Source: Sipunculus nudus
Lineage: Eukaryota; Annelida; Sipuncula; Golfingiida; Sipunculidae
Length of the DNA stretch: 64,000 nt
NCBI GenBank assembly: GCA_026874595.1
Contig: CM049315.1
Span: forward strand, 59,518,889 to 59,582,888
Direction of reading: 5' to 3'
Part shown: piece after piece, positions 1-12,758 of the stretch
Numbering within the stretch: the stretch's first letter is position 1
Layout of the letters: every line of letters starts with the position of its first letter
Translations under genes and position numbers: made by a program
The notes under the pieces: model-generated
What the model saw: the letters and a program-made list of their open reading frames with translations, nothing else
Databases searched by the model: none
What the model was told of the DNA's origin: nothing

Positions 1-1080
1 ATATCACAGGGCAGAGTTCTTATCATTATTCAGGCACATGGTGTTAAGATATAAGGTCCTTTCAGAAGAGTAGATTTGTCCAAAAGATTCAACTCCATTC
101 ACTCATTCTTACATTGCACATTAAAGCCTCATAACCCACCTGCAAAATGAAGGCTATTAAAGACAGGAATATCATGAAAATGTTTATAGATAGATCAAAT
201 TAGCCCGATCAGCATGAAACTTTATATGCCCAAGGGTAACAGACTGATGCAAATATTTAAATAAACTATATATATCCAAGTGGCTAATAGTGGACTATAT
301 CACAATGAATATGATGTTGTAATTCTGAAATTAACCCAGCTAAGGATAGATCATCCTTAGAAACAAGAACCATAACAATATTGCACAGATTTTTGGTGAA
401 TTTAATATGGTCTTACCGTATCATATTGATAATGTTATAGAGCAAGTAGTAAGAGTTGGACACTCCAACCCCAACCTCCATGACTGATTATTTATGCATT
501 TTAACAGAATGAAGAATATTCTTACTTTTTCCATGTTGGATTCTAGCATGTACAACTAAACATTTGAGATATGTGACATAAAAGCTCATTTACACTCATT
601 TACTCTCAAATGTGTATTATGATAATTAAATTTACATTATGTAATCATGTATTATGGTATAAAAAGGGTTGTTTACCGCCATTACAGAACACCTTTACTC
701 TCTGATGGACATTCTGCTGGGGGTATGGAGACAAAAGCACAACCAAAGTTTTTCAGACACCAAAGCATTTACCAAACATATTGCATCCCCCAGGTCTACT
801 TTTTTCTAATTGACAAAGTGGTAAAATAACAGAATTACAAAACCATAAACTTGTGAACTATTGAATAAACTTTAAATGCAAAATTCTGAGCAAATCAGGA
901 AATACATGATATGAAAGCAAACATTTATTAATGCTGCATTTTAACATGATATGCATCTCATTATGCTATGCAAATTCTAATTTCAAAACACAAGAGGTAT
1001 TTTAAGCTTACATTACTGTTAAACCAACACTTCTAAAATGCCAAACATTTGGAAGAGGTATACAATTACTTAATGCTGAC
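1..1080 (-). other. PCF11 intron 2 (partial), no exon recognised
   Basis: AT-rich sequence downstream of the PCF11 exon 2 donor, which reads CAG|gtcagc on the minus strand. I searched it by eye for the next part of the CID domain (expected to resemble the conserved KLR..W region) and found nothing convincing, so exon 3 probably lies beyond the left edge. Confidence 0.6.
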
Positions 1081-4000
1081 CTGATCAAAAACGCCACAAA
1101 ATGTGGCTACAATATTCTGTGAGAAATGCTGCAGGTAGTCACTGTTGGGGACATTCTTTATTATGGAGTCTAGCAAATACAGCCCTGGCAGCTTCTGCTT
1201 GGCCACAGCCTGTTGAGACAAAAAACAATACATCTAAAATCAAAACCATCCTCCATCCAGAGTTAACCGCAGGGCAGCAGATGTGGCCATGGAACTTCAT
1301 TATCACCATGATGCTCACCATCAACCTGATATCTGAAGATACAAATACTAACAGCATATATTCATCAGATGCAAATAAAATAATTATATACATCAGGATC
1401 AAATCAACATAAAGCAATTTCTTTTAACTACCAAAAAAAAGGCCATTACAACAACAAAATCTGAAATACTATACAGTATAAAACTTTCAGTTCTGTAACT
1501 TGATTCAAAATCTACAAAGCAGTATGAACTTGTATGAACTTGTGTACCATAAACTTCTCAAACAAGGAGCAGGAAACAAATTTAATCTTAGTTTGTTGGA
1601 AGTTCCAGTGAATATAGTTAAGAGTACATCTGACAACCGAAAAAAAATCTTATGAGCATTTAAAATGGTTTAATGAAACTATTTTAAGCAACACTGGGCA
1701 AATCATTCAGTTCTAATAGTAACACACAGATTAAACTGGTGGCTAATCTGAAACCTCAAAAGTATTTTTCAGATCCATTTGAAGTTCGTGGAATCACTGA
1801 AATGGTTGTCCTTGTAAGCAACTTCAAGAAACTGTCAACTGCAGTCACATTTCTGTGTATGAAATATTTACTTTGAAGGCTTCTCACAGCAGTTTCTATT
1901 ATTGAAGTAAGCAGCAAGAAACTAACACTCAGGCTGGTTTATTCTGTGCAAGTTGTTCAGTCCATCAGTACACCCAATTTCCATGTTCAATGCGCACATT
2001 CACATATCTACTGTAGTATGAAAAACCACATCCTGAATCTCAGGCTCATTCTTTCAATCCACATCCATCAAATTTGCTTTCATTGCAGTGTACACTTTCA
2101 AACATCTGAACAAGCACATATTCCTGAGCATACACACACACATTTGCATACAACCCAAGCATTCAGTTACACACACTGCTGGTTAGGGTTATTGTCCATT
2201 GAAAAAAAGGCCTGTTAAGAAGAGTTCAATGTAATGTTCAATATCTGGATGTCAGCATTTTTCTGGTTGCTCCATTTTATATGCCTCAGCCATCTTCAAG
2301 CCCAGCAGAATTTTCAGCACTTCCTGAGCCAATGCACATTTCTCTCTTGGTTGGTCAAGCGTTCATATCAGCATTCCCACTTGAAACTGCAGACTGCTTT
2401 TTGCTGCAACAGTAGCGCAATGCTGTAAACCATCTCTGCTGCTTTGCTATCAAACATATGGAAGATAACTCCATTTCTTTATGCCAATGTTGCTTAGTAA
2501 CAAGAAAGCTCTTGTAATTTTCAAAACAATCTCAGGCTCAATTTAAGTTCTGAGCAACCAGAGGGCAAACGTCTTTTCCCTCCCCTCAAAATTTCAACTT
2601 TGCTAAAATTTGGTAAACTATGGAACCCATTTACCAATCATCTTCGATGAAAAACATGTTGAGAATTTTCTTCTGTGTGACCATTTAACTGTAGTTGATT
2701 CGTAAATGCTGTATACTATCCTCTTTTTTTGGAAAATAGCCGTCAAGGTACCTAATCCTGACTGGTCAAGTTGTAACAGGACCCAAGGACCAATTTTCAT
2801 CTTGCTTCAAAACTTAAAATTTATATTTCATTTGAAATACTGAAGGACAGAGGACAAACTTAATAGAGACATTTCCATGTATAAATGGACTGCTCACAAC
2901 GCAAGTGATAAAGACAGTTCTAAATTCCTGGAATATACATACAGCCACTTGCATTGGAAAGTAACAACAAAAGGGAGCAAAAACTAAGAAATGGCATCAA
3001 CAGTCATAATATTGTTATAAGGACTTGATTCAGAATAGATATTATAGTTATTAATATATAGAGACGTTTATTAATTTATATAGAGAGATGTAGCAATACA
3101 TTTGATACTATAGGCCTTGCTATATTCAGTTCATTATACAATTCACAGAAGTCACCTCTCTTCTGTGTTTACATTTGCAATGCTGTCGCCTCATCTCTGT
3201 TTATGATGAATCATGAAAAGGGGGGTTTCAACTGGATGGATTGTGCAGTGCTGAATGTGACTTTCTGCTGATAGTCATATCTACCCTCAACATACCAACA
3301 CGGGGACATTGCATTTTCGACACAATGTAGGACCTTTAATATCACATTGTCTCTCTATTACAGCCCTTATGGTAACAGACATCAATGAATGCATTTGTAG
3401 GTTCGCCATAACAGGGGCATCCTGGGCGATGTTATTCGTGGAACAAATCAAGATTCACACAATACTTGTGGTCTCTTAAAAAACTGTCTGTCATATGGGT
3501 TTTGCTCCAAAAGCAAACTATACAAGAAGACTCATAACTTTAACATGTTTTAATGGTCCACAATAACATACAGATCAGCACACCCAACTTGCAAATTATA
3601 ACATATCACAGATTGATCATGCTTTTAGAAAACCTGTTCTATAAATCAAGGAACAAACTTCTCTCTAGATATGCAGATATGTGACCAAATTCCAGCAATA
3701 CGGTTTGTTTACTACTAGCCATTAAACACATCAAATCAGTTGGGTGTTCAGTAATCAACTGTAAACCTCAACTTCGGTGCAACATAATTATCAGGACTGG
3801 ACCTAGCCATTCCAAAGCCAGTCTGGTTTAATGTTCCAATAAATTGTGAGAGCAAAAATGGAATTCAGTTTATTCAAAACGTGATTTTTTGCTTACCAAA
3901 GATTGGGCAAGATAATTTGGGCACTTATCAGCTTGTATAAGCTATAAAGTTTCTATCTCAGTGCAAGACCATTTACTCATGGACTTTCACAACATGCAGA

Positions 4001-5279
4001 TAAATGCACAGGCCATATCACGAGGCTTTGACCACAGAGAATCCTGGTGGTCTGCAGTTCACATCATGGCTATTGCTTGTTATAGTTTGATATAATTTAC
4101 TATTTCTGATATACCTTTAGCCAATGACACTGCAATGCAAAAATTACTGAGGTGGTGAAAAATAAAAATTTAAAATACCTATTGTTGTGCAACATTCAAC
4201 AAATCTGGTTCTGTGAATGAGTAAATTCCAATCATCCTTTTCCCCAATCCAGCACCTCATGTACTTGTAAACTTGAAAGCCTGGAATTTGGTCACAAAAC
4301 TGATGGTTGTTAATTTTACAGCTGATTGTAGGCCCTCCATGTTTAGCTGTATTTATTGGTTGTTTCAATAGGGGACACAATGTGCAATGATTTGTTAATG
4401 TTGACTTAAAGACTTATCAAGGACCACAACCATGAGCTTTCTGCAATTTTAGTAAGGTGATCTATGCCTTGTCTAACAGACCCAATGACAAAATACAAGT
4501 CTAGTTTCTCTTGCACTTTTTCAGAAACTGTGGGAAGGAAGTTTTCAACCCTGAACATGATAATAAAAGTATTGTCAATTGTTTTATAAAAGGGACAAAA
4601 ACTAAATCACTACTTTCATCAGGTCCGATTTGGGAGTGTTTGGAGCTCAGAAACTGGAAAATCCACGATAAATCAAAATAATTTTGAAAGGGGGCAGGGG
4701 GAAACATAATGGAGGAGCACTACCAGACTGAGAAACCTTTTCATTTTTCCCCTAATTTTTTTGTTGAAAATCTGCAAAGAAAACAATATTGCCAAAACAT
4801 GGAAGGCCCATTATACGGTTACTATATATCCATGTTCCTATCAAATACACGACGTGTGGCATTATATTTTGTGTAGATGTTGAGATAACAAATACGTAAC
4901 GTTTAAGGCAAACGACCTTGACCTTACAACCCTGGCTTTACTGCCTTTAGTATATTTTAGCTCAACAGCCACACAATATTCCCCACGACATGCACGTTCC
5001 GGAACCGAATCAAACGGAATCGTTTGAATTACCCATTTATCTGTAGATTTATCAAACAATCTCCGCTCCACGAAAAAAAAACTATCATGAAGATTTGTGT
5101 GACGTAAATTTGGAATTAAATTAAACCTTTTTAATGTGGGCCTCAATGACTTGCACAATCTGCGCCGAGAACTGGTTGTTTTCTTCTGCCAGCATTGTCA
5201 ACATGTTGATGTGAGGTTTACTGTTGAACGTGAGTTCCTCCAGTGACGATCCAAATTCTTCGACAACTTCTTCCTCCAT
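1081..5279 (-). CDS. PCF11: PCF11, cleavage and polyadenylation complex subunit, 5' partial (coding exons 1-2)
   Basis: PCF11 is a nuclear subunit of cleavage factor II. Its N-terminal CID binds the Ser2-phosphorylated RNA polymerase II tail and couples 3' processing to termination. Seen here: exon 1 5127-5279 (51 codons, start 5277-5279, A at -3 and G at +4) and exon 2 1081-1209 (43 codons), joined in phase 0 with GT..AG ends. Exon 1 reads MEEEVVEEFGSSLEELTFNS and continues KPHINMLTMLAEENNQFSAQ. Exon 2 contains KLPGLYLLDSIIKNV and NIVATFCGVFDQ. These correspond closely to the human PCF11 stretches LTFNSKPHINMLT and YLMDSIVKNVG, recalled from memory. Intron 1 is 3.9 kb. Only the first 94 residues are in the window. 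Identification rests on continuous CID similarity over both exons and on the RAB30 neighbour. An open frame at 4862-5158 overlaps exon 1 in the wrong frame and is not part of the gene. Confidence 0.93.
1210..5126 (-). other. PCF11 intron 1
   Basis: Intron between the two PCF11 coding exons (minus-strand donor AAG|gtttaa, acceptor tctcaacag). It is AT-rich, with a small run of CA repeats near 2135-2150. I see no convincing exon, RNA gene or intact mobile element in it. Confidence 0.6.
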
Positions 5280-6393
5280 ATTCTTTCCTTTATCGTCCGA
5301 CTTTATCTTCTGTTGGACGGTTCCTGTCGCGGCGATTTCGGCCGCAATTTTGCCACCACACCGTTTCTTCGTGGCTTGTCGTGCAAATGGCGACGTTAAG
5401 TATTAAAGAACAAGGAAGTATTCGCATCACTGATTGGCCAAATTTCCTAACGTCACATTTTGACCAATGACGTGAAGGTTTACAAACCAATCGCGACGCA
5501 GCCGAACTTACCCAGAGTTCCCCTGCTCATAACACATCCGGTTAGAGCTGTCAAACTCGTCATTGCCTTGGTTAGGCATCGATCCAAGTATAATCATGAA
5601 CGTCGTGTAAGGTTTAACGTTACGCGGTGACGCGAACCTGTCTTGTGTGTGAGTCAACTTCAAGTTTACCTGAATGTATGTTTCATGATGTAAACAAGGA
5701 AACAAACCCGACGAGCTATATTCGGGTGTGATCTATCTTTTGTGAAGTGTAGATTCCGTGTGCGTTGCAGGCCCAAGTGGCAATAATCATAACAAGGGGT
5801 TGTTTTACAGTATATATATATAGCTGAATCCTGACAAACCTGACATTAATTTGTGATAAAGCTCGACAGATTATTAATTTCTACAGGATTACATATTTTA
5901 CATTGGCTTCACAAATTCCATAGAACCAGAGATAAAACGTGTTTTCTAAAGAAAAGACATACTACTCATCGGGGCTATTTTAATTCATTTTGTTAATATT
6001 CTTATTTGGCAGTTTCAGTAACAAATTATTAACAACAGTTTTGATTGATAATGTTGAATAACCCAGACCTTGGCCAATATGGTAAAATACATTTGGTATT
6101 GGTCACCACACTCCGCCACAATAGTATGCTAATTAATACGATTTCTGCCGCATAACCCTTTTAATTTTATCCATTATATTAAGTCTGTTACTTAAGAGTG
6201 TCATTGATTTCATATCGGATATGTACCTTTCAAGGTTTGTATGAAAGCAGGTCCTTAAATTAACTGTATGTTAAACTGCAGGTCATGACTTATAATATAT
6301 ACTCATAACCTTCCATGAGATATATACAATTTATAAGTTACATGAGATATATAAGTTATATACTTACAAGGCACCTTTTTTCCAGGTATAATT
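5280..6393. promoter_or_regulatory. Divergent PCF11/RAB30 promoter region
   Basis: The start codons of PCF11 (minus) and RAB30 (plus) face each other across this 1.1-kb gap. It contains three CCAAT boxes: ATTGG at 5433-5437, CCAAT at 5464-5468 and CCAAT at 5487-5491. The first two are about 31 bp apart and the last two about 23 bp, close to the helical spacing of NF-Y modules. A GGAAGT ETS-like site lies near 5414, and CRE-like cores (acgtcac near 5451, atgacgt near 5468) sit among them. RAB30 needs a 5' untranslated exon here, because its first coding exon begins after an acceptor (tttttccag, ending 6385). A possible donor is gtaagg at 5607. Start sites cannot be read from sequence alone. 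Confidence 0.6.
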
Positions 6394-6731
6394 ATGGAAG
6401 ATTACAAGTACTTGTTTAAAGTAGTTCTGATTGGGAATGCTGGTGTTGGCAAAACATGCCTCGTAAGAAGGTTTACACAGGTGAGTAAGAAGATGTGTTT
6501 ATGGGCATTGGAACATGACTTCATTTTCTTATAAGAATTAAAGATAAATAAGTGACTCTTTTGTGTAATAGTCTAATTGAAATTTCATGGGTAATTAGCA
6601 TTAGAATATTTATCATGATTAGGGCTGGGTATTGCCCACAAATTTTGTATCTCAGTATATTGCGATATGTGGTAGCTTATTGCGATATTTTCATTCTATA
6701 AAATTTAAAGGTAATAAGTGTATTTTTTGTA

Positions 6732-6777
<46 letters not shown>

Positions 6778-9700
6778 GAAATTATTAAATCAAAAATAGC
6801 TCTTTATCATGTTAAATATCGAAGGTGCAGTGGTGTAATGGTTAAGGTGCCGGGTTCATGATCTAGAGGTTGTGAGTTCAAATCCCCGGTCAGACGCACA
6901 CCATGCCAAGACCCTTGGGGCAAGGTCCCAACCACAAGTGTGCCTCTGTCCACCCAGCAGTAGAAATTGGTACCACTCACTACCAGTAAATACTGGGAAG
7001 GTTACCTGCAATGGAACTAGGGTCCAGTCCAGGAGGAGTTAAAGTCCTAAGTCACTTCACCATACAAAAACCGTGATTTATAAACTCTGGCCTGATGAGC
7101 CAATAGGCTCTGGAGTAAAATCCCAACAGACTTTACTGTTTTTACCTTATCATGTTAAATATAATGACACAGTAAAAGTTTATGCAGATCAGTTCATTCC
7201 AGTAATGAAATATGGCAACAGTACTTAATAATGGAATGTTGAAAGAACTCAAAGAAACATTCAAAGAAAGAATTCCCTAAGCCTTATATGTGCAAATAAC
7301 TCGGCAATTATAGAATTCTGAACAGTGATTTGGCATACAGAGTGAAAGATGGTATTCACAATCACAGTCATGTTCCTCATCCAAAGGCTGCCATTCTTAA
7401 ACAATGATACTGTTAAGTTGACACTTGATCTTCCTGCAGTTATCATGACATGAGGAGAGAATATTAATGAATAATTATTTATTATGATGAAATACTTCTG
7501 ACCAATAAGTCATCAAGCAGACATGCAAATTTTCCGGGACTGACCTTTGACCTATGGTATAACAGGTCATGGGGGTAATACAAATAATAACCTCCTTGAT
7601 CAGGCCTACTTGAAAATTTCCTTCTAAATGTCTAAAGACATGGTTCCGGCTTTCACTTTATGCCTGTCCTTAATCCCCACCAATTTAGATGTCTAGATTT
7701 GTAACAGAAACATTATTTTTACTTCAAAAAAATAAGTTTTAGGGCTTGTTAACAAAATATAGAAAAATATTGATATTTGAAAACTGTATCACGATACACA
7801 ACTTGCAAATCGCCGTTTTCATGATATATTGATAATATCGCACAGCCCTATTTATCATACTAAGGCATCTGTTTTAAAACAAGCAATTTTAAACCACTAA
7901 AAGTTACCCCAAATAAACACTGAATAACTTTGTCATTTGAATTATTATAAGATGGGTTTGAAAGGCAAAACTTCAGATTACAAAACTTCTAAGAGGCTTT
8001 TTAGCCCTCAGCCCTTAGGGTGATGGGCTATTGTCGTCACCCAAGCTGTCCGTCCGTCCCTCCGTCCGGCGTCCGTTAACTTTTACCTTGTGAGTGGGAT
8101 ATCTGGAAAAGGATTCACTGTCAGAATTTTATTTCCTCGGTAAAGATGTATATTGACAAAATCTCAGTCAAGTTCGAAGATGGGTGACCTTGACCTATTG
8201 TGGATTTTCACAATACTTACTATGATCATAGGGACTGATGGTCTGTAACTGCTGCACAGGTTTGGGGGCGCCACCTACAAATATTTAATTTTTAATGAAT
8301 GTTTCTTGAATTTTTCAACTTTGGCCTTGTAAGCGGGATATCTCTAAAAGGATTCACAATAGGAATTTTATTTCTTTGGTGAAGATGTATATCGACAAAA
8401 TCTCGGTCAAGTTTGAAGATGGGTGACCTTGACCTACTTTTCAAGGTCACAGAGCTTATAATAGAATAAAACTTAGAAGCTTATTTTTCAGGAAGCATTT
8501 GGTGGATTGTTATGAATCATGGTACATACCTCTCCATTTTAAATTTATAACTGAGACATGTACAGATATACATCCATGTGAGAACAGATATTTAGTACCT
8601 GTTACTGTTACCACCTCTAAACTCTGTTCTGTTGGCTGAGGGCTTTTGTCAGCTTCTGCTGATATTCTAGTTCTACTGAAACAGTACTGAAGTATGGAAC
8701 ATGGTGTGAACAGATGGTTGGAATTCTTAACCATGATGCTAAGGAGTCATTGTCCAAAGTTTGAACTACACATAACTTGACAAAACTATAGATGACATAT
8801 CTAAATACTGATAGTTTTAAGAATGAAGACAGTCCACTGCCTATCCTTAACACTTGTCTTCTTTATTTTTCATTGTATTTAGAATTGAAAGATGTGTACC
8901 CGTTGGTTGAGAATTAACATTTCATATTCAATTAAATTAATTAAATGGTGAGCCTCTCATGAATTAAATTCTACATCTTCAGCAATTTAACAGTTTTATG
9001 AAGCGAATGTGATGTAGAAACCTCACATGATAAATGCTTAAATCAGAGAAATCTTTAATTCAAAATAAAGTATTATGAAAGTCCTTATAGAGCTAATTGA
9101 TATTTCTAAAATGTAAAACTTATTTGCCTGATTATATTTCAGGGTCTATTCCCACCGGGTCAAGGTGCTACCATAGGTGTTGACTTCATGATTAAAACTG
9201 TGGAGATGGGTGGCGAAAAAGTAAAGGTATGGAGACAAAATAATGAAGGACAAATGATATCAAATGTATGTACTCTATGTTAATTTATACAAAGCTTTCA
9301 GTGGGAAAAATTTTTGGAGACACCAGGATGGGAAAACAGGGAATCCAGTGAAAGTTTGAAATGTCTGAAGAAAATTTTATTTATCAAATCCACATTTTGT
9401 AAAATTAACACATTTTATTACTAAAGTTTACTTTGGTTTGAAAATATATCGGCTGTTTACTAAATTAGCCTTTGTTTTCCATTCAACAAATCATCACCTT
9501 TAATTTCTGTAATCTATTTTGCTATTTGAAAATTAACATTCAATTTATATTTTTATTCAGATATTTGTTAAGCACCATCAGGAGAGGATGGGGTGTATAT
9601 CTGATGATGATTATTATTATCTGATTATCAACCTCAGAGTTAAGTCATTTCCAGGGTAGAGCTGTAAATTTTGCATTGTAGCTTATCCTTTATTAACTGG

Positions 9701-12654
9701 GTTTGCCACAAGTTGTACCATGATGATATAATGCCTACATCACCTTTTGTTTAGCTAACCCCTGGTCACTTATTTTAGTTTTGTGGGCTCCGATAGTGAG
9801 TCTATGTGGAATTATTTTCTTCCTGTGCACAAATTTTCTCTTATAAGTTCCTGTATTTTCCAGCATTTTGACCATAATCTTCTATTTTTTTCATATTTTT
9901 TATTGCAAAATTGCATTTTCAATATTTCAGTTAATATTGAATGTTTGTTATATGGACCTGGCACAATTGAAAACATTAAGTTTTTTGTTTTGTGTACAGT
10001 TACAGCCATCTAAACCTCTCAAGGCCTAAAACAAATGAAGGTATGGTTCTCAGGCACCATGCACGTCAATTTTAGCCCCCAACCCCCTTGCATCAAAAAT
10101 TTTATTTTGATTTTCATCTTTCAAGAAGATAAAATGATACAAATTTGCTAAGATTTCCTTTGTTATTTATTGCTTTTACCTGTTTAACAAAAATATTCTG
10201 TTATTATCATGCTTTTCCCTGATCATATGACATTTTTATCGAAATATACAAAAAAAGGTAAAATAAATATCACCCGCCCGCACCGATTACTGAAAAAAAG
10301 TGCCTGAGAACCATGTTTTATTTTTTTTTGCCTTAAAAACATTTAGATGCTGCTTGGAAAATTGATGATCATGACCAGTAACCAAGTGAAACACAATTGT
10401 GCAGTGAAAGCTCCTATATGTGTACCTGTATTTTTGTAAGAAAAAAAATTACTTTAAACTTCTATATTTCTATCTCAAATGCTCCTATAAAATTACTATA
10501 TTTTTTCATGAGTCTGGTGGTAGCCCTGATAAAGATGCAAGATTAAATTTTCTTCAAAGGAGACTTTTATATACAGTTTTCTGCAGTTGTGAGCAACTGG
10601 AAATGTGGATCTTGTCAGCCTTTTGTACTGATTAGTGAATTGATCCCTTTACCATAATTTATAAGATCTCTTTTGAAAATTTGATTTTCTGATGAACCTC
10701 CTAACATATCCTTGGAAAATCACAGACTTTCCATAAAACTACCAGTGAATGCTCTTATTATTCATATTTATATTCTGATCTGTTCTAAGCAATTTAAGAA
10801 AAAACAAAATCTGATGAGGTTTTGGAGACTTTGATTAAAAGACCTGGCCTTCATTATTACTCAGTTTCTTTCTTGTAGTAGTTTGCAATGTGCATGCTGT
10901 ACAAGGATGTTTTTTGTTTGTAACAGCTTCAGATATGGGACACGGCAGGACAGGAAAGGTTTCGATCAATAACACAGAGCTACTATAGGTCAGCCAATGC
11001 CCTCATCCTCGTGTATGACATCAGCTGCCAGCCAACATTTGACTGTCTTCCCCAGTGGCTGAATGAAATTGACATGTATGCTTCAAACAAGGTGCTGACA
11101 TATCTTGTGGGTGAGTAACTCAGCATGTCATGATCCATTTATCAGCTTTGGTGGTCTAGGGATAGACCACAGGGCTCAAAAGCTGGGAGATTATGAGTTC
11201 GAATCTCAGCTGAGGCAGTGAGATTTTTCTGCAGGCTTAATGGGGAGACTGTACCCAACAGTCATGTTTCACTCAAAAATGAGTGTGCCTTGTAGGAGTT
11301 CCTTGGTGTTATAACCCATCAATGGGGATGACACACACCCAGGACCTGCAGAGAGTGTTTCACTGAGCCTGGCTGATGCCAGGATTATCCCGCAGTTTGA
11401 AACTGGAATTGAATTCTGCAAATGTAAATAGTACTTACTTGAGAAAGCATTAAAAAAATGGAGGTGGTTGCCTCTACAAAAGGAAAATCTTTTAAAAAAG
11501 TGTCATGCTCCAGTGTTCATGAAACTTTTATCTCCAGAAACTTTCACAGCATTCACATTTTGCAAATCAAATTTGAATTTACACAATGGCACAGATTTGC
11601 CACTTGCTCAGGTCTGGCTTTAACTTTTAAATGTTCTCCGAAGAAAAGGGCATTCTATGAGTTTCACAACAGTGACAGCTGACAAGTGACCTGTGACACC
11701 AGAGACTCCTGGAAAATTCAGCATTGTTGAATCACTTTTTCTGAAGAACTGATGAGTGCATAAATGTAACCTTCTTAATCCTTGTGTATTTTCTTCACTG
11801 TTCAGCTCTGAGATATGATTGCTAACATTTATCAGCCCCTTCTATATAATTATAAAAAAAACTTAGTATTTTTTTGTTTCAAGTCCCTTGACAAATAAGA
11901 ATATATTTTGTGACACTGACTATGAAATTAACAAAATAAGATACATTTCAATCTGTTAGCAAGAACTAAAATTCACAAATGGTATAAAAATTTTTAAAAG
12001 TGCAGATTTTTTTTCTGATGACTTCGGCTTTTTAAATTAGGACATTGCACAACTTCACCAAATTATTGTACATCAGAGAAACTACAGTTTAAATAAAGAT
12101 AATCATTTGCTGTACTTTCCAAAGATTGAACTAACATTAGATTTTATGGCACTTTCACGCATAAAAACTGAAGGATTCCTAGTAATGTATGGCCTTCTGC
12201 TCAGGGTTTCAAATTTCAAAAGAAAAGGATTTTAACTTCCCAGCCAAGAACAGATTTTAGTCTGTATATTGCTTTCTATATATTGCTGTGTTTCATGCAA
12301 GTATTGAAGATACTCATCCCAAACCAAATCTTCAGACTTATACTAACCTTATTTCTTGATTAAACTTCCATTTCCATTAATTTTTCAGGAAACAAAAGTG
12401 ACAGAACCAACCATAGAGAGATACCTACACATATAGGAGAAGACTTTGCAAGACGGCATGAGATGCGTTTCTTAGAAACATCAGCAAAAGAAGCAGAAAA
12501 TGTGGAACAGCTGTTCCTGGAAATTGCCAAAGAGTTGACATGGCAAGCACATCAACATGATCTCGTTCCTCGATATGCACTTGGCAGCAGCACAGAAATT
12601 GATTCCAACTCCAGCTCCCCGACAGGCACGTTTAACTGTTGTAAACTGTCCTAG
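6394..12654 (+). CDS. RAB30: RAB30, Rab-family small GTPase, complete coding sequence (4 exons)
   Basis: RAB30 is a Golgi-associated Rab GTPase that cycles between GTP and GDP forms in membrane traffic. Coding exons: 6394-6480, 9143-9226, 10927-11110, 12389-12654, with phases 0, 0 and 1 and all junctions GT..AG. The joined product is 206 aa; human RAB30 is about 203. Visible motifs: P-loop GNAGVGKT (14-21), switch I with GATIGVDF, switch [13 protein letters not shown] (from 61), guanine-base motifs NKSD (120-123) and ETSAK (148-152), and a C-terminal CC (202-203) before KLS for double geranylgeranylation. The stretches [20 protein letters not shown] and [20 protein letters not shown] match human RAB30 almost residue for residue, which separates it from other Rabs. 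The human NKID motif is NKSD here, which still satisfies NKxD. The first coding exon starts 8 bases before the ATG, so the 5' leader is split. Confidence 0.96.
6735..6774. repeat. (TA)n microsatellite
   Basis: About 20 uninterrupted TA units inside the hAT-like element of RAB30 intron 1. Confidence 0.95.
6820..7146 (+). mobile_element. tRNA-derived SINE with 16-bp target duplication
   Basis: The head is tRNA-like, with a box A-like TGGTGTAATGG (6831-6841) and box B-like GAGTTCAAATCC (6874-6885), followed by a tRNA-unrelated body of about 250 bp. The insertion is flanked by perfect direct repeats TTATCATGTTAAATAT at 6804-6819 and 7147-7162, the signature of target-primed integration. It has landed inside the hAT-like element and is therefore younger. 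It encodes nothing and depends on a LINE in trans. Confidence 0.88.
7998..8470 (-). repeat. Repeat with two ~237-bp units and GTCCGTCC head
   Basis: It begins tttttagccctcagccctta, followed by gtccgtccgtccctccgtcc. This is the reverse-complement form of the GGACGGACAGACGG...GAGCTAAAAA ends seen at 40.8 and 50.1 kb. Two diverged units follow, starting near 8078 and 8316. Each contains a gggatatct....ggattcac block and ends gatgggtgaccttgacct. No protein is encoded. It lies in RAB30 intron 1. Confidence 0.7.
10038..10318. mobile_element. MITE, copy 1 (TIR core ATGGTTCTCAGGCAC), RAB30 intron 2
   Basis: Terminal inverted repeats: TATGGTTCTCAGGCAC at the left end and GTGCCTGAGAACCAT at the right end. 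The interior is about 250 bp, AT-rich and non-coding. A second, clearly homologous copy lies at 54062-54374, where the inverted repeats extend to AAAGGTATGGTTCTCAGGCA. Two dispersed copies with the same ends support a cut-and-paste MITE; the superfamily is not determined. Confidence 0.8.
11146..11420 (+). mobile_element. tRNA-derived SINE in RAB30 intron 3
   Basis: A tRNA-like head (TGGTCTAGGGATAGACC) is followed by a good box B, GAGTTCGAATCTC (11196-11208), and then a body ending gcagtttgaaactggaattg. It differs from the SINE at 6820 in body sequence, so it is a separate family. Target duplications were not resolved. Confidence 0.65.
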
Positions 12655-12758
12655 TGCATTTTTATCATGTATATGTATGTATATCATTCTAGTCTCAAGC
12701 ATAGCAAGCTTAAGTGAAGGTCACTCACTCATGTCCATGTATTAGTGAATCACCTAAT

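Larger units (their letters stand above)
6621..7850. mobile_element. hAT-like non-autonomous element in RAB30 intron 1
   Basis: The left end begins AGGGCTGGGTATTGC and the right end closes ATCGCACAGCCCT, giving short inverted termini of the TAGGGCTG type common in hAT-derived MITEs. Both subterminal regions are rich in tatcgcaata-like words. TTTATCAT directly follows the right end (7851-7858). The same 8-mer lies 4 bases before the left end (6609-6616), so an 8-bp target duplication is possible but not exactly placed. The element has no coding capacity. It contains a (TA)n run and an inserted SINE. Confidence 0.6.

Noticed and set aside
1139-1417. 92-codon minus-strand open frame
   Set aside because: Its end reads PCF11 exon 2 in the wrong frame, and its start is intron sequence before the acceptor.
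4862-5158. 98-codon minus-strand open frame
   Set aside because: It overlaps PCF11 exon 1 in another frame and runs on into the intron; the CID-encoding frame is the real one.
6820-6900. Functional tRNA gene
   Set aside because: Only box A and box B are tRNA-like; there is no acceptor-stem pairing and the unit continues into a SINE body with target duplications.
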